Origin: CALELF01 sp045617925
GTDB taxonomy: Bacteria; Synergistota; Synergistia; Synergistales; Synergistaceae
Assembly (NCBI GenBank): GCA_045617925.1
Contig: JAZLJR010000019.1
Span: 1-45,629 of the forward strand
DNA: 45,629 nt
Reading direction: 5' to 3'
In this document: piece after piece, positions 15,346-23,902 of the stretch
Position numbering within the stretch: the first letter of the stretch is position 1
How the letters are laid out: each line of letters starts with the position of its first letter
Made by a program: the position numbers and the translations under genes
The notes under the pieces: generated by a model
Database searches by the model: none
Told to the model about the DNA's origin: nothing
Seen by the model: only the letters and a program-made list of their open reading frames with translations

Positions 15346-16608
15346 ATGGATATTAAAAGCAAAGCATACCAATCCCTTTTAGCAAGACGCCCTTTGAATG
15401 TTAGGGCAAGATTTGGCAACACAGAAATGGGACTTGTTTCCGGTCGTGACATTGCAGCAGCAATGAAAAAACTCGGCACAATCTGCCTTGCGACAAATGC
15501 AAGAAACCCACTAGTCATCAAAGCTGCCCTCACAGCAGCAAAGAAGCATAACAGCGCAATTATGGTTGAGCTCGCAAAATCGGAGTCAACCTACTGTGGT
15601 GCAACCTATGATAACATTCCAGATTACGCATTAAAGTATTCTGAAGAAATGGGACATGGTGCAGTTTTTGCACTTCATGTTGACCACTATGCAATCAAGG
15701 GTGAAGCAGACCTACTCAAGGGGGCAAGCCACTTGACACACATATTGAACAACGGATTTACCTCTGTTGCAATAGACGCAAGCCACCTTGCAGACTTTGA
15801 AAACTTTCAGGCAACAAGAGAAATTGCCGGCTGGATTTCCCCAGAACTCGGACTTGAAGTTGAAGTTGGTGAAATCAAGGGACCTGGCGAACTCTCCACA
15901 GTAGAAGAAGCCCTCTATTACATTGGCGGCTTAAATGCTTGGAACGTTTTTCCAGATTATCTTGCAATTTCAAATGGAAGCAAGCACGGCACATACGACA
16001 CAACAGCAGGTCAAACAGAGGGTATAGACCTGAAACGCACAAAGGAAATTGCAGATGCAATTGCTCCTTATGGCGTTGCAATAGCACAGCACGGCATTTC
16101 TGGCACACCAATTGATAAATGTGCAACATTCTTGAATTATGGTATCCGCAAGGGTAACGTTGCAACACTTTTCCAGAATCTTTGCTTCGGTCTTGAAGTA
16201 GATGAAGTTACCGGAAACGCAATTACCACTGGTGGCACATACCACAAGGATCCAAACCGTGGTATCAGCAAGGAGCTTTGGGACAAAATGGTTGCAGATG
16301 CAGACAGCCAGGGATTTGCAAGAAACAGCGGCGATTATAAAAAATTCAACCTTACATATTGCGATGCAATCCTTAACGAACCAAAAGAAATTCAGGACAG
16401 AATCGTTGACGAAATGGTTTGGTGGATTGAACGTTACATCAAGGCATTTAAGTCCGAAGGTTCAGCAGAAATGGTTGCAGAAATTATTGCGCATAGAGAG
16501 GATGGCAATTCATCTCCAGAGAGAAAAATCCTTGGCGAAAGAAAATCATTCCTCAAGGAATTTGCTCCAAACAAAGGCGGAAGCGACGGCGGAGATTACG
16601 ACGACTAA
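15346..16608 (+). CDS. Class II (zinc) fructose-bisphosphate aldolase family protein
   Basis: The 420-residue protein shows class II aldolase landmarks: HVDHY at residues 111-115 (the family's H-x-D-H, Zn ligand and catalytic Asp), EVEVGEIKG (about 170, the Zn-ligand Glu region), ISNGSKHGTYD (Zn His) and QHGISGTP (the second His region). The fold binds ketose phosphates; the likely reaction is reversible cleavage of fructose 1,6-bisphosphate or a related sugar phosphate. It is longer than the common 285-350 residues and has an Asp/Gly-rich C-terminus (GGSDGGDYDD), so the exact substrate is open. GAAAGGAAGAG precedes the ATG. It may be transcribed alone or with the upstream carboxyltransferase; a long gap separates them. 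Confidence 0.85.
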   Translation: MDIKSKAYQSLLARRPLNVRARFGNTEMGLVSGRDIAAAMKKLGTICLATNARNPLVIKAALTAAKKHNSAIMVELAKSESTYCGATYDNIPDYALKYSEEMGHGAVFALHVDHYAIKGEADLLKGASHLTHILNNGFTSVAIDASHLADFENFQATREIAGWISPELGLEVEVGEIKGPGELSTVEEALYYIGGLNAWNVFPDYLAISNGSKHGTYDTTAGQTEGIDLKRTKEIADAIAPYGVAIAQHGISGTPIDKCATFLNYGIRKGNVATLFQNLCFGLEVDEVTGNAITTGGTYHKDPNRGISKELWDKMVADADSQGFARNSGDYKKFNLTYCDAILNEPKEIQDRIVDEMVWWIERYIKAFKSEGSAEMVAEIIAHREDGNSSPERKILGERKSFLKEFAPNKGGSDGGDYDD

Positions 16609-16640
16609 TATTTAGCCTTAAGCACTAAAGCTAAAAAACA

Positions 16641-16676
16641 TTAGCCTTAAAGAACATAAAGGCGGACTGCGTCCGC
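16641..16676. repeat. Half element of the 9-mer palindromic repeat family (copy A)
   Basis: TTAGCCTTAAAG followed by AACATAAAG (16641-16661) and the perfect hairpin GCGGAC-TGC-GTCCGC (16662-16676) reproduce the arm-plus-hairpin layout of the elements at 22.9, 23.0, 28.4 and 28.6 kb. No opposite arm is seen. It lies between two convergent genes, just before a separate terminator. Confidence 0.6.
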
Positions 16677-16690
16677 TAAAAGCAAAAAAC

Positions 16691-16730
16691 AAAAAACGGA
16701 TTCTACAATTTAGTAGAGTCCGTTTTTCTT
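16691..16730 (+). terminator. Terminator between convergent aldolase and ACT genes (probably bidirectional)
   Basis: AAAAACGGATTCTAC pairs with GTAGAGTCCGTTTTT around the loop AATTTA; the single mismatch is a U-G pair in the plus-strand RNA. A-run and T-run flanks allow it to work for both converging transcripts. Confidence 0.9.
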
Positions 16731-16747
16731 TGTTTTCTGTTATAAAT

Positions 16748-17149
16748 TTATTTATTCAACAATTCAAGGGTTGTGTCAATTTCCGCCCTGCTGACACGAA
16801 TCATCATGTATGCCTTGCCGTCATGGCTTGTCGTAACTGCATAGCAATATTTGAGGCTGATATTTGCATTTTTCAGCACTTCCAGCAATTTATAGAGCGC
16901 TCCTGCTTCATCTTTGATTTCAACCGCTACAACTGGCGTGATAGAAAAAACTCGTCCTGATTTTTTTAATGCTTCCTGCGCCACTTCAAGCTTGTCCACT
17001 ATAACACGGGCAACTCCAAAATCTGTCGATTCTGCCAGAGAAAGAGCCCTCATATCAACTCCTGCCTCCCGCAAAACATCGCAAAATTCTGCTAGTGTTC
17101 CGACTCTTTGCTCCAAAAATACGGATATCTGATTAACAACGTGTGCCAT
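16748..17149 (-). CDS. Two-ACT-domain amino acid-binding protein
   Basis: The 133-residue protein consists of two ACT modules: residues 1-65 (QISVFLEQRVGTLAEFCDVL, then ESTDFGVARVIVD) and about 70-133 (VAVEIKDEAGALYKLLEVLK). ACT pairs bind amino acids and regulate enzymes or act as sensors. It follows the phenylacetate-CoA ligase gene by 12 bases with its own AAGGAG, an arrangement often seen in amino-acid fermenters, where indolepyruvate oxidoreductase genes can be nearby (none here). The natural reading is a sensor of an aromatic or branched amino acid acting on the ligase or its pathway; the ligand is not evident from the sequence. Confidence 0.88.
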   Translation of the reverse strand: MAHVVNQISVFLEQRVGTLAEFCDVLREAGVDMRALSLAESTDFGVARVIVDKLEVAQEALKKSGRVFSITPVVAVEIKDEAGALYKLLEVLKNANISLKYCYAVTTSHDGKAYMMIRVSRAEIDTTLELLNK

Positions 17150-17161
17150 ATATTTTCTCCT

Positions 17162-18463
17162 TTAATATAATTTTCTCTTGTCTATAACGCGCTTTGCTTT
17201 GCCTTCGCTACGCTCAATGGAATATTGGCTCACAAGGTGAACTGTGGCGAAAATGCCAAGACTTGCTTTTAGAGCAAAGACCATATCTTTTTCCTTGGCA
17301 GCAATTTCTGCCAGGTCATCGCTAAACTGTTCCTGTGTTATTTCAACATAGATATCAAGAGTGTCGGTTGTGCCGACTCTATCAACCACTATTTGATAGT
17401 TTGAAGTGTAGCCCTTGGCGATTAACACACTCTCTATCTGGCTTGGGAACACATTAACTCCCTTGACTATCAGCATATCATCACTTCTACCAAGAGGCTT
17501 TGACATTCTAACAAAGGTTCTACCACAGGAGCAAGGCTCTTCGTTCAAAATTGCAATATCTCTTGTGCGATAACGAATCATCGGGAATGCTTCACGCGTT
17601 AAAGAAGTGAAAACAAGCTCTCCCTTTTGTCCTGGTGGCAAGACTTCTCCCGTCTCCGGATTAATTATCTCTGCTATGAATTTGTCCTCGTTTATGTGCA
17701 TCCCGTCTTGACATTCACATTCATAAGCGACACCTGGTCCTTCTAATTCTGTCAAACCATATATGTCGTATGCCTTTATGCCGAGAGTGTTTTGCAAATC
17801 TTCTCTCATTTCTTGGCTCCAAGCTTCTGCACCAAAGATACCGGCCTTTAATTTTATTTTATCCAGTAAACCTCTTCCCTTGATTGTTTCTGCAAGGTAA
17901 GTTGCATAGGACGGCGTGCAGGTAAGAAAAGTTGTGCCAAGATCCATCATAAATTCTATTTGTCTATCTGTTGAGCCAGAGGACATTGGAAGTGTAAGAG
18001 CACCTATCTTGCGGCTGCCATCGTGAATACCCATTCCACCAGTAAAAAGCCCGTAACCAAATGCTATCTGCACAACATCGCCCTTGCCAGCACCTGCCGC
18101 CGTCAAGGCCCTGGCAACTGTCGTGCTCCATTCGTCAAGGTCATGCTCTGTGTAAAAAGCGATTACTCTTTTTCCTGTTGTTCCGCTTGTTGAATGAATA
18201 CGAACGCAATCTTCAAGCTTTTTTGCCAAAAGGCCAAATGGATAGGCATTACGCAAATCATCTTTTTTTATAAATGGAATTTTGTGCAAATCTGCAAGTC
18301 CGCGGAAATTCGCAACGTCTAGCCCAGAAGAATCCCATAGCATTTTGTAGTATGGACTTACCTTATAGGTATCTTGAACCGTTTTTATGAGGCGCTCATT
18401 TTGTAACTTTTTCAGCTCCTCGCGGTTCATTGTTTCAAATTTCTTGTCAAAATACTTTGCCAT
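17162..18463 (-). CDS. paaK: Phenylacetate-CoA ligase family (AMP-forming) enzyme
   Basis: The 433-residue protein is a full-length member of the PaaK branch of adenylate-forming ligases: STSGTTGKRV (P-loop-like AMP-binding motif), AEAWSQEMREDLQ, YGLTELEGPGVAYECE (adenine/acid-binding region), and the hinge region FVRMSKPLGRSDDMLIVKGV before the small C-terminal domain. It joins an aryl acid such as phenylacetate to CoA at the expense of ATP. In amino-acid fermenters such enzymes are usually linked to aryl pyruvate oxidation. It is co-transcribed with the ACT gene. GGAG lies nine bases before the ATG. The substrate within aryl acids cannot be read from the sequence. Confidence 0.9.
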   Translation of the reverse strand: MAKYFDKKFETMNREELKKLQNERLIKTVQDTYKVSPYYKMLWDSSGLDVANFRGLADLHKIPFIKKDDLRNAYPFGLLAKKLEDCVRIHSTSGTTGKRVIAFYTEHDLDEWSTTVARALTAAGAGKGDVVQIAFGYGLFTGGMGIHDGSRKIGALTLPMSSGSTDRQIEFMMDLGTTFLTCTPSYATYLAETIKGRGLLDKIKLKAGIFGAEAWSQEMREDLQNTLGIKAYDIYGLTELEGPGVAYECECQDGMHINEDKFIAEIINPETGEVLPPGQKGELVFTSLTREAFPMIRYRTRDIAILNEEPCSCGRTFVRMSKPLGRSDDMLIVKGVNVFPSQIESVLIAKGYTSNYQIVVDRVGTTDTLDIYVEITQEQFSDDLAEIAAKEKDMVFALKASLGIFATVHLVSQYSIERSEGKAKRVIDKRKLY

Positions 18464-18490
18464 TGTTGTTGCTCCTGCATTTATCGTGGC

Positions 18491-18496
18491 ATTATA
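18491..18496 (-). promoter_or_regulatory. Probable -10 box of paaK
   Basis: A perfect TATAAT on the minus strand lies 28 bases before the paaK ATG, preceded by a G-triplet; I find no convincing -35 box, so this may need an activator or be weak. Confidence 0.4.
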
Positions 18497-18557
18497 CCCA
18501 CATAAAATTCACGAAATTTTCTGAATTAAGCTGTATTTTATACCAAAAATCTTTTTT

Positions 18558-18588
18558 TTGCCACAAAAAATGTGTTTTATGGTAAAAT
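18558..18588 (+). promoter_or_regulatory. Extended -10 promoter of the MATE gene
   Basis: TATGGTAAAAT carries the TG dinucleotide one base before TAAAAT (18583-18588); TTGCCA (18558-18563) is at 19 bases, longer than ideal. The same TATGGTAAAATA sequence occurs before dnaA. Because transcription would start near 18595, upstream start codons for the MATE protein can be excluded. Confidence 0.6.
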
Positions 18589-18604
18589 AACCCGAAATTT
18601 TAAG

Positions 18605-20029
18605 ATGAAGGCACTTGAACGAATGAAGAAGTTTATACAAGAAATAATAACAGATTTTAAAATCAGCAGTGACAACGAAGCGCTAAAAAAACTCATGGCA
18701 GAAGGTTCTCTTGCCCCGCTTATTCTTTCCCTTGCTGGATGCACAATTTTTTCCATGCTGGTTACTGCTGTTTATAACACTGCAGATACATATTTTGTAT
18801 CCCAGCTTGGCGTTAGCGCCTCTGCTGCCGTCGGTGTAATATTCAGCGTTATGGCAATGATTCAAGCAATTGGTTTTACCATGGGGATGGGGGCTGCCAG
18901 TTGTATCAGCCGTGCTATTGGTGCTAGCGAATATAAAGAAGCAAATATTTTTGCCACAACATCTATTTTTCTTTCTTTTTTCTTGGCATTGCTTCTTACC
19001 ATTGTCGGACTTTGTAATTTGCAGGGTTTTGTAACATACCTAGGCTCTACACCAACAATTTTGCCCTATGCCATGGACTATGCTCGCTACATTTTGCTTG
19101 GAGCTCCTTTTATGGCAAGTTCTTTTGTAATGAACGCTATCTTGCGTTCTGAAGGACATGCAACCTACGCACTCATGGGAATTGGCTTTGGTGGAATTTT
19201 GAACACAATACTTGACCCTATCTGCATTTTTACAATAGGCTGGGGAACAAAAGGTGCTGCTATAGCCACCGCTTTTTCTCAATTTGTAAGTTTTTCAATT
19301 TTGTTATATTTCTTTCTCCGCAAGAAAAGCATTGTGCATATTGCGCCTAAATACTTAAAGGTATTTTCCCGCAAGACTATATATCTTTTTACCCTTGGCT
19401 TTCCTTCAACTCTTCGCCAAGGACTTATGACCGCTTCCTGTGCTTTTTTGAATATTGTGGCGGCAACCTATGGAGATGCGACAATTGCTGCCATGAGTAT
19501 TGTAACACGCATTGTAATGTTCCTTGGCTCTGCTATAATCGGACTTGGACAGGGTATGTGTCCTGTTATTGGATTTAATTACGGATTAAAGAAATATCGT
19601 CGTGTGCTTGACGCATATTTTACAACAATGAAATTTGGCTTTTATATGACAATTGTATCCTCTTGTTTTGTGCTTGCCCTTGCACCAGAAATAATTTCAA
19701 TTTTTCGTAGTGACCCGGAAGTCGTGCAGGTTGGAGCCTTTACTTTGCGTTGCCAAGTCATTTTTATATTGTGTTTTCCTATTATGGTTTTCACCAATAT
19801 GTTGGCGCAATTTTTAGGTTACGCCACTTCTGCATCTTTTTTAGCAAGTCTAAATCACGGGTTAGTTTTTATCCCTGTTATTTTGATTTTACCTAAATGT
19901 TTCGGGCTTTTTGGTTTGGAAATAACCCAAGCAGTAACAGACACCATTACTCTCTTGATTTATATCCCGTTTATCGTTTACTATGTAAAATATTTACAAT
20001 CTCTGGAAAAAGGAATTAACAAAATTTAA
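18605..20029 (+). CDS. MATE-family multidrug/organic cation exporter
   Basis: The roughly 474-residue protein has about 12 hydrophobic segments in two homologous halves. Visible MATE features are the N-terminal segment SLAPLILSLAGCTIFSMLVT with YNTADTYFVSQLG, and the second-half equivalent LGFPSTLRQGLMTASCAFLN. Such proteins export drugs or metabolites in exchange for Na+ or H+. A GTG at 18572 would lengthen it but lies inside the promoter; ATG 18605 or 18623 (the latter with AAGG ten bases upstream) are the realistic starts. The patatin gene follows after 34 bases on the same strand. Confidence 0.9.
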   Translation: MKALERMKKFIQEIITDFKISSDNEALKKLMAEGSLAPLILSLAGCTIFSMLVTAVYNTADTYFVSQLGVSASAAVGVIFSVMAMIQAIGFTMGMGAASCISRAIGASEYKEANIFATTSIFLSFFLALLLTIVGLCNLQGFVTYLGSTPTILPYAMDYARYILLGAPFMASSFVMNAILRSEGHATYALMGIGFGGILNTILDPICIFTIGWGTKGAAIATAFSQFVSFSILLYFFLRKKSIVHIAPKYLKVFSRKTIYLFTLGFPSTLRQGLMTASCAFLNIVAATYGDATIAAMSIVTRIVMFLGSAIIGLGQGMCPVIGFNYGLKKYRRVLDAYFTTMKFGFYMTIVSSCFVLALAPEIISIFRSDPEVVQVGAFTLRCQVIFILCFPIMVFTNMLAQFLGYATSASFLASLNHGLVFIPVILILPKCFGLFGLEITQAVTDTITLLIYIPFIVYYVKYLQSLEKGINKI

Positions 20030-20063
20030 CTCTCTGGACTTATATATTCACTGAGGTAATTAA

Positions 20064-22349
20064 ATGATGATGAAGAAAATAATTTCTTTATTTTTAGTGT
20101 TGATTTTTCTCTTTCAACCTTGTTTGGCTTTTGCAAAAGATGAAAAGTTAACATCGGAGGAACTCAAAAAATTGGTAGAGCAAGACCCGTCCACCACTGA
20201 GCATGATGACCAAGCTTCAAGCGACCCGTGTAACTGGGGCTTCCCACACAGGAAGGGCGTTGTCCTTGTCCTCTGTGGTGGAGGAATGAAGGGACTTTCT
20301 CATGTCGGTGTCTTGGAAGTTTTGGAACGTGAGAATATTCCAATTGCTGCCATTGTTGGAACAAGCATGGGGGCAATTATCGGTGGACTTTACGCTTGCG
20401 GCTACACAAGCTCTGACTTAAGAGATATCTTAAACAGAACAAATTTTATGCAGGTTATCTCTGGCAGAGGTTCGGAAAAGGAAGAGTCAGCCACTCCAGG
20501 TCGTTTACCTCTGCCAAAAACACGACCCCTTTCTTGGAATTTTGATTTTACCCCCAATAAACAAGCAACAAACCTTGGTTTTTTTAAAGATAGAGATTTC
20601 TTCCTCTATTTACAAAATCTCGTTTCTCATAGGGCAAAAACAAATTTTAATTACCTTAAATATCCTTTTGCTGCAGTTGCAACAAACTTGCTGAATGGAG
20701 AAACAACTGCTTTCCGAAAGGGAAGTCTCGCCTCCGCAATCAGGGCATCTATGTCACTGCCTGTTGTTTATGCTCCTTGGGAGATAGACGGGCAACTTTA
20801 CATTGACGGAGGACTCAAAGCAAACCTTCCTGTGCTTAAAGCAAAAGAGCTTTTTCCTGGACACCCAATTTTGGCAATAAACCTCGCTAACGCAAAGAAT
20901 TTAAAACCAGAGGATATAAAAAATGACGTGGATGTCGCTATGGCTTCCATTGGCATTTTGATGGACATTAAACAACAGGAAAACATCAAGGCGGCAGACC
21001 TTGTAATCACACCAGATTTACACGGAGTAACCACCTTTACCGATAGACCAGCAAACGAAATTATCGGTTATGGCACTGAGGCAGCAGAAGCACATTTAGC
21101 TGAAATCAAACAGCTCGTATCAGGTCTTGTAGAACACGCAGGCCTAGAAGAAACAACAGTAAAAAGGCAGGAAAAAATTGTTTCTGCGTTACACTTCTCT
21201 GGAGCTAATGATCGTGTCGAGCATTATCTTAAGGCTCATTACAGTGGAATGGTAGGCAAACCTCTTGACATGAGACAGGTTTCTCGCGCAATAGCCGACC
21301 TTACATCAAAGTTTGAAATAAAATCTGCAAATGCTGTTGTGCAAGACCTTGATGATGGCACAGTTTCTCTTAACTTTAAGCTCGTTTTTCCTGCTCCATA
21401 CGAATTTTATGTGGACGGATTTGCTTCCAATACCTATATTCATCGTTGGCTAGCATTAGGACTTGCCCGTCGCAATCTGTTTTACCCAGACGATAAATTA
21501 AATCTTGAAACAAGGTTAGGAACAGAATGGGGAGTCTTTTTAGATTACGATACGCCCTTGGGTTTTGAAAAAACAAATTGGAGTTTGTCTCTCGCAGCCC
21601 AAGAAGAAAATTATGAATTATCTAACGATTTTCCTGGCATTACCCCATTAAACTTTGAATATTCTTTCATACGTTACAATGCTCGGCTTATGTATCAATA
21701 CAAATTTAGCGAACGGCTGTCTATGGCTCTTGGTTACCAAGGCCAGACACTCTCCACGAGAAAAGATTATACGCAACAACTTGACTATTATGGTCTTTCC
21801 ACCTACGAACAAGAACATGGACCTATGATGTCTCTTACATACAACCATGTTGATGATGTGGCTTTGCCCACAAAAGGCTTAAAGTTTTCATCTCTTGCCT
21901 GGTATGCATTGCAAGAAAATTTCTGGATGTCACGTAGCACATTGAATGTTTATATCCCTGCATTTAAGTGGGGACAAATTGTTTTTAACGCTGGCCTTAA
22001 AACTGGTGACAGCAGACAACCAGCGTTTAGTGCACTACTCGGGGCAGACAATGAGCTATACAGTCTTGGCAAAACTCCAGTTATAGCAGAAGAAGCATAC
22101 TGGCTTCACTTTGGCATTGCAAGGCAATTTTTGAAATCTTGGTGGGGTGGGATTCAGGCAGAAATCTTTACCAATTACGGTGCGGCCATGGAAAAATGGA
22201 AAAGATTTTTTGACCAGTGGGAAGTTGGTCTTGCCTTCTCCATTCCATTTATGTCACTCAAAAGCAACTTCTATGTTGTCTATGACCAGGACGGTGGATT
22301 TACCTTTGGTTATACCTTTGGTATGCCACGTTTCCGCCATGGATTTTAG
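20064..22349 (+). CDS. Outer-membrane patatin-like phospholipase with C-terminal beta-barrel (type Vd/PlpD-like)
   Basis: The 761-residue protein starts with a signal peptide (MMMKKIISLFLVLIFLFQPC, cleavage near AFA-KD). Residues 65 to about 290 form a patatin lipase: oxyanion motif GGGMKG (72-77), nucleophile GTSMG (Ser101) and catalytic Asp in IDGG (Asp248). A short linker or POTRA-like region (about 370-450) leads to a beta-strand-rich C-terminus (about 450-761) with alternating aromatic strands, ending in F. This is the layout of PlpD of Pseudomonas and FplA of Fusobacterium, where the barrel anchors or exports the lipase. It implies a diderm envelope and a role in phospholipid cleavage at the surface. 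GAGG precedes the first of three ATGs. Confidence 0.88.
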   Translation: MMMKKIISLFLVLIFLFQPCLAFAKDEKLTSEELKKLVEQDPSTTEHDDQASSDPCNWGFPHRKGVVLVLCGGGMKGLSHVGVLEVLERENIPIAAIVGTSMGAIIGGLYACGYTSSDLRDILNRTNFMQVISGRGSEKEESATPGRLPLPKTRPLSWNFDFTPNKQATNLGFFKDRDFFLYLQNLVSHRAKTNFNYLKYPFAAVATNLLNGETTAFRKGSLASAIRASMSLPVVYAPWEIDGQLYIDGGLKANLPVLKAKELFPGHPILAINLANAKNLKPEDIKNDVDVAMASIGILMDIKQQENIKAADLVITPDLHGVTTFTDRPANEIIGYGTEAAEAHLAEIKQLVSGLVEHAGLEETTVKRQEKIVSALHFSGANDRVEHYLKAHYSGMVGKPLDMRQVSRAIADLTSKFEIKSANAVVQDLDDGTVSLNFKLVFPAPYEFYVDGFASNTYIHRWLALGLARRNLFYPDDKLNLETRLGTEWGVFLDYDTPLGFEKTNWSLSLAAQEENYELSNDFPGITPLNFEYSFIRYNARLMYQYKFSERLSMALGYQGQTLSTRKDYTQQLDYYGLSTYEQEHGPMMSLTYNHVDDVALPTKGLKFSSLAWYALQENFWMSRSTLNVYIPAFKWGQIVFNAGLKTGDSRQPAFSALLGADNELYSLGKTPVIAEEAYWLHFGIARQFLKSWWGGIQAEIFTNYGAAMEKWKRFFDQWEVGLAFSIPFMSLKSNFYVVYDQDGGFTFGYTFGMPRFRHGF

Positions 22350-22385
22350 CAAATAATAAAATTAATATAAAAGGAGAGTTTGAAA

Positions 22386-22826
22386 ATGGCAAATCAAATG
22401 CAGTTAAGCTTGGACGAAATTATTTCTTATGTCCTACAGCGTGTGGAAGCACTCAGTGCAAACGAGGAAAATTTAAAAACAAAACAGAATATTATAAATC
22501 GTATTCTCTACAAAAAAGGGCTTATCACGGAAGAAGAGATTAAAGAATCTATCCTAGATGAATATAAGATGTTAAAGGCGCTTGGTGCAATGGAAGAAGA
22601 TCCAAGCGAGGAACTCGTGGAAAGCCTCAAGCGCGGAATTGTAACTTGGCTTGCTTGTGACACAGAAGCAATAAAGGCTTCTATGATGGAATACCAAAAG
22701 AAATTGGAGGAACTGGCAGCAGAAGCCAAAAAACCAAAAATAGAAGTTGCAAACGCTGGGGTGCTTGACAAACTGGACGCAGCAACTCAAAAGGCACAAC
22801 AAGCTGGCGGAAAATTGATATTATAA
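22386..22826 (+). CDS. Hypothetical helical protein, 146 aa
   Basis: I do not recognise a family. The protein is soluble, charged and predicted to be almost wholly helical: QLSLDEIISYVLQRVEALSA, then KGLITEEEIKESILDEYKML, a coiled-coil-like Lys/Glu stretch (about 97-120) and an Ala/Gln-rich end. The segment KKGLITEEEIKESI resembles the short helical modules found in nitrile hydratase beta-like and other small bacterial proteins, but this is not diagnostic. GGAG nine bases before the ATG at 22386 sets the start; a TTG two codons earlier is too close to it. It follows the patatin gene by 36 bases, so co-transcription is plausible. Codon use looks like its neighbours. Confidence 0.75.
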   Translation: MANQMQLSLDEIISYVLQRVEALSANEENLKTKQNIINRILYKKGLITEEEIKESILDEYKMLKALGAMEEDPSEELVESLKRGIVTWLACDTEAIKASMMEYQKKLEELAAEAKKPKIEVANAGVLDKLDAATQKAQQAGGKLIL

Positions 22827-22837
22827 AACCAAAAAAC

Positions 22838-22911
22838 AGCCATAAAGAACATAGAGGACTTAGGTATCAGCTTTGCTGATAATTAATTCTTTCCTGTTGT
22901 TCTTCATGGCT
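22838..22911. repeat. Complete palindromic 9-mer-arm element (copy B)
   Basis: The left arm (AGCCATAAAGAACATAGAGG, 22838-22857) is the inverse of the right arm (22890-22911), with several mismatches. Between them is the perfect hairpin TATCAGC-TTT-GCTGATA (22865-22881). It lies directly after the 146-aa gene, in a gap between convergent genes, and ends 65 bases before copy C. Confidence 0.7.
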
Positions 22912-22975
22912 CATTTTAATTTTTTCCATAAGTCAAATTAATAAAAAGCTCTATCTCGCAAAACAAAAATCTAGA

Positions 22976-23017
22976 AATAGCAAGAAGTCGTCGATTTTTC
23001 GACGACTTCTTGCTATT
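22976..23017 (-). terminator. Perfect 19-bp stem-loop, likely terminator of the nucleotidyltransferase gene
   Basis: AATAGCAAGAAGTCGTCGA and its exact complement surround a four-base loop. On the minus strand a T-rich tail follows, fitting the end of the gene at 23069. The stem abuts repeat copy C, so it may be one of the variable hairpins of the repeat family. Confidence 0.7.
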
Positions 23018-23060
23018 ATGTTAGGAATGACAAAGTCATTCCCTTTATGTTCTTTATGGC
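23016..23060. repeat. Palindromic element copy C (half)
   Basis: TTATGTTAG is followed by the perfect hairpin GGAATGAC-AAA-GTCATTCC (23024-23042) and an arm ending CTTTATGTTCTTTATGGC (23043-23060), the complement of the 9-mers GCCATAAAG and AACATAAAG. The same order of modules occurs at 28559-28623. No left arm is visible. Confidence 0.7.
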
Positions 23061-23068
23061 AAAAAATT

Positions 23069-23770
23069 TTAATCTTCCGGAAATTCCTTTTGAGCTCTTT
23101 CGTATTTTTCCATTGTGCCAACGTCTAACACATAGGCGTTTGTTTCGTAACCATACATCTGACCTGCAAGCTTTGGCAAGACGGCAAATCCTATATCTTG
23201 TGGTCTTTTATCATCTATTAAATCAAAGAAATGCTGGTCTGTGACATAAATTCCTGCATTCGCCAAATCGCTTGTGGGGTTTTCCGGCTTTTCAATAAAG
23301 TTTGTAATTAGTTTATTTTTATCTAGTGTAGCAATTCCACAGGCAGATGGATTTTCCGCATGGAAAAGTGCCATTGTAAGGTGTCCTGTGTGGCTTTTAT
23401 GCAGTTTTACCATGTCAGTTATATTAATGTTTGTCAATATGTCTGCATAGCAAATTAAAAAATTCTCCTCACCTGCAACAAAGTTTTTGTTTTCTGCAAT
23501 TGTTCCGGCACTGCCAAGTAATGTTTCTTCAAAAAACTCTGTGACCTTGATATTTGTATGGTTTTCGTTATATTGCTTTATAAATTCGGCAACCGTGGGA
23601 CGCAGATAGTGTGTGTTAATAAGAACATCTGTAACACCATGTTTTGCCAGCAAGTTAAGCCAAATTGCAAGCATAGGTTTTTGCCTGATTGGCACCATGC
23701 ACTTAGGTACAGTATTTGTCAAGGGACGTAAGCGTGTTCCAAGCCCCGCTGCAAGTAAGTATGCTTTCAT
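23069..23770 (-). CDS. Sugar-phosphate nucleotidyltransferase
   Basis: The 233-residue protein is a single nucleotidyltransferase domain with the signature LAAGLGTRLRPLTNTVPK (residues 6-23), binding NTP and sugar phosphate, then GTIAENKNF and a metal-site Asp in CYADILTN. It makes an NDP-sugar for envelope glycans; similarity is to the mannose-1-phosphate guanylyl- and glucose-1-phosphate thymidylyl-transferases, or MurNAc-1-P uridylyltransferase (MurU), whose length is close. No GlmU- or GMP-type C-terminal repeat domain is present. No other glycan gene is adjacent, so the sugar is undetermined. GGAGG seven bases before the ATG fixes the start. Confidence 0.85.
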   Translation of the reverse strand: MKAYLLAAGLGTRLRPLTNTVPKCMVPIRQKPMLAIWLNLLAKHGVTDVLINTHYLRPTVAEFIKQYNENHTNIKVTEFFEETLLGSAGTIAENKNFVAGEENFLICYADILTNINITDMVKLHKSHTGHLTMALFHAENPSACGIATLDKNKLITNFIEKPENPTSDLANAGIYVTDQHFFDLIDDKRPQDIGFAVLPKLAGQMYGYETNAYVLDVGTMEKYERAQKEFPED

Positions 23771-23843
23771 CGTAGAACCTCCAAATCTTTATACGCTATT
23801 ATGATAACATATTTCTTTATTTTTTGTTGATTTCGTTGAAAAA

Positions 23844-23872
23844 TTCACAAAATAGATTTCTTTTGCTATAAT
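23844..23872 (+). promoter_or_regulatory. Promoter of the M20 amidohydrolase gene
   Basis: TTCACA (23844-23849) and a perfect TATAAT (23867-23872) are separated by 17 bases. The expected start near 23880 leaves too little leader for the ATG at 23888 but fits the ATG at 23903, which has GAGG upstream. Confidence 0.75.
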
Positions 23873-23902
23873 TGATTAGTTTTTGAAATGAGGATTGTGC
23901 CA

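Noticed and set aside
18572..18604. GTG start for the MATE gene at 18572
   Set aside because: It overlaps the extended -10 promoter and has no ribosome binding site.
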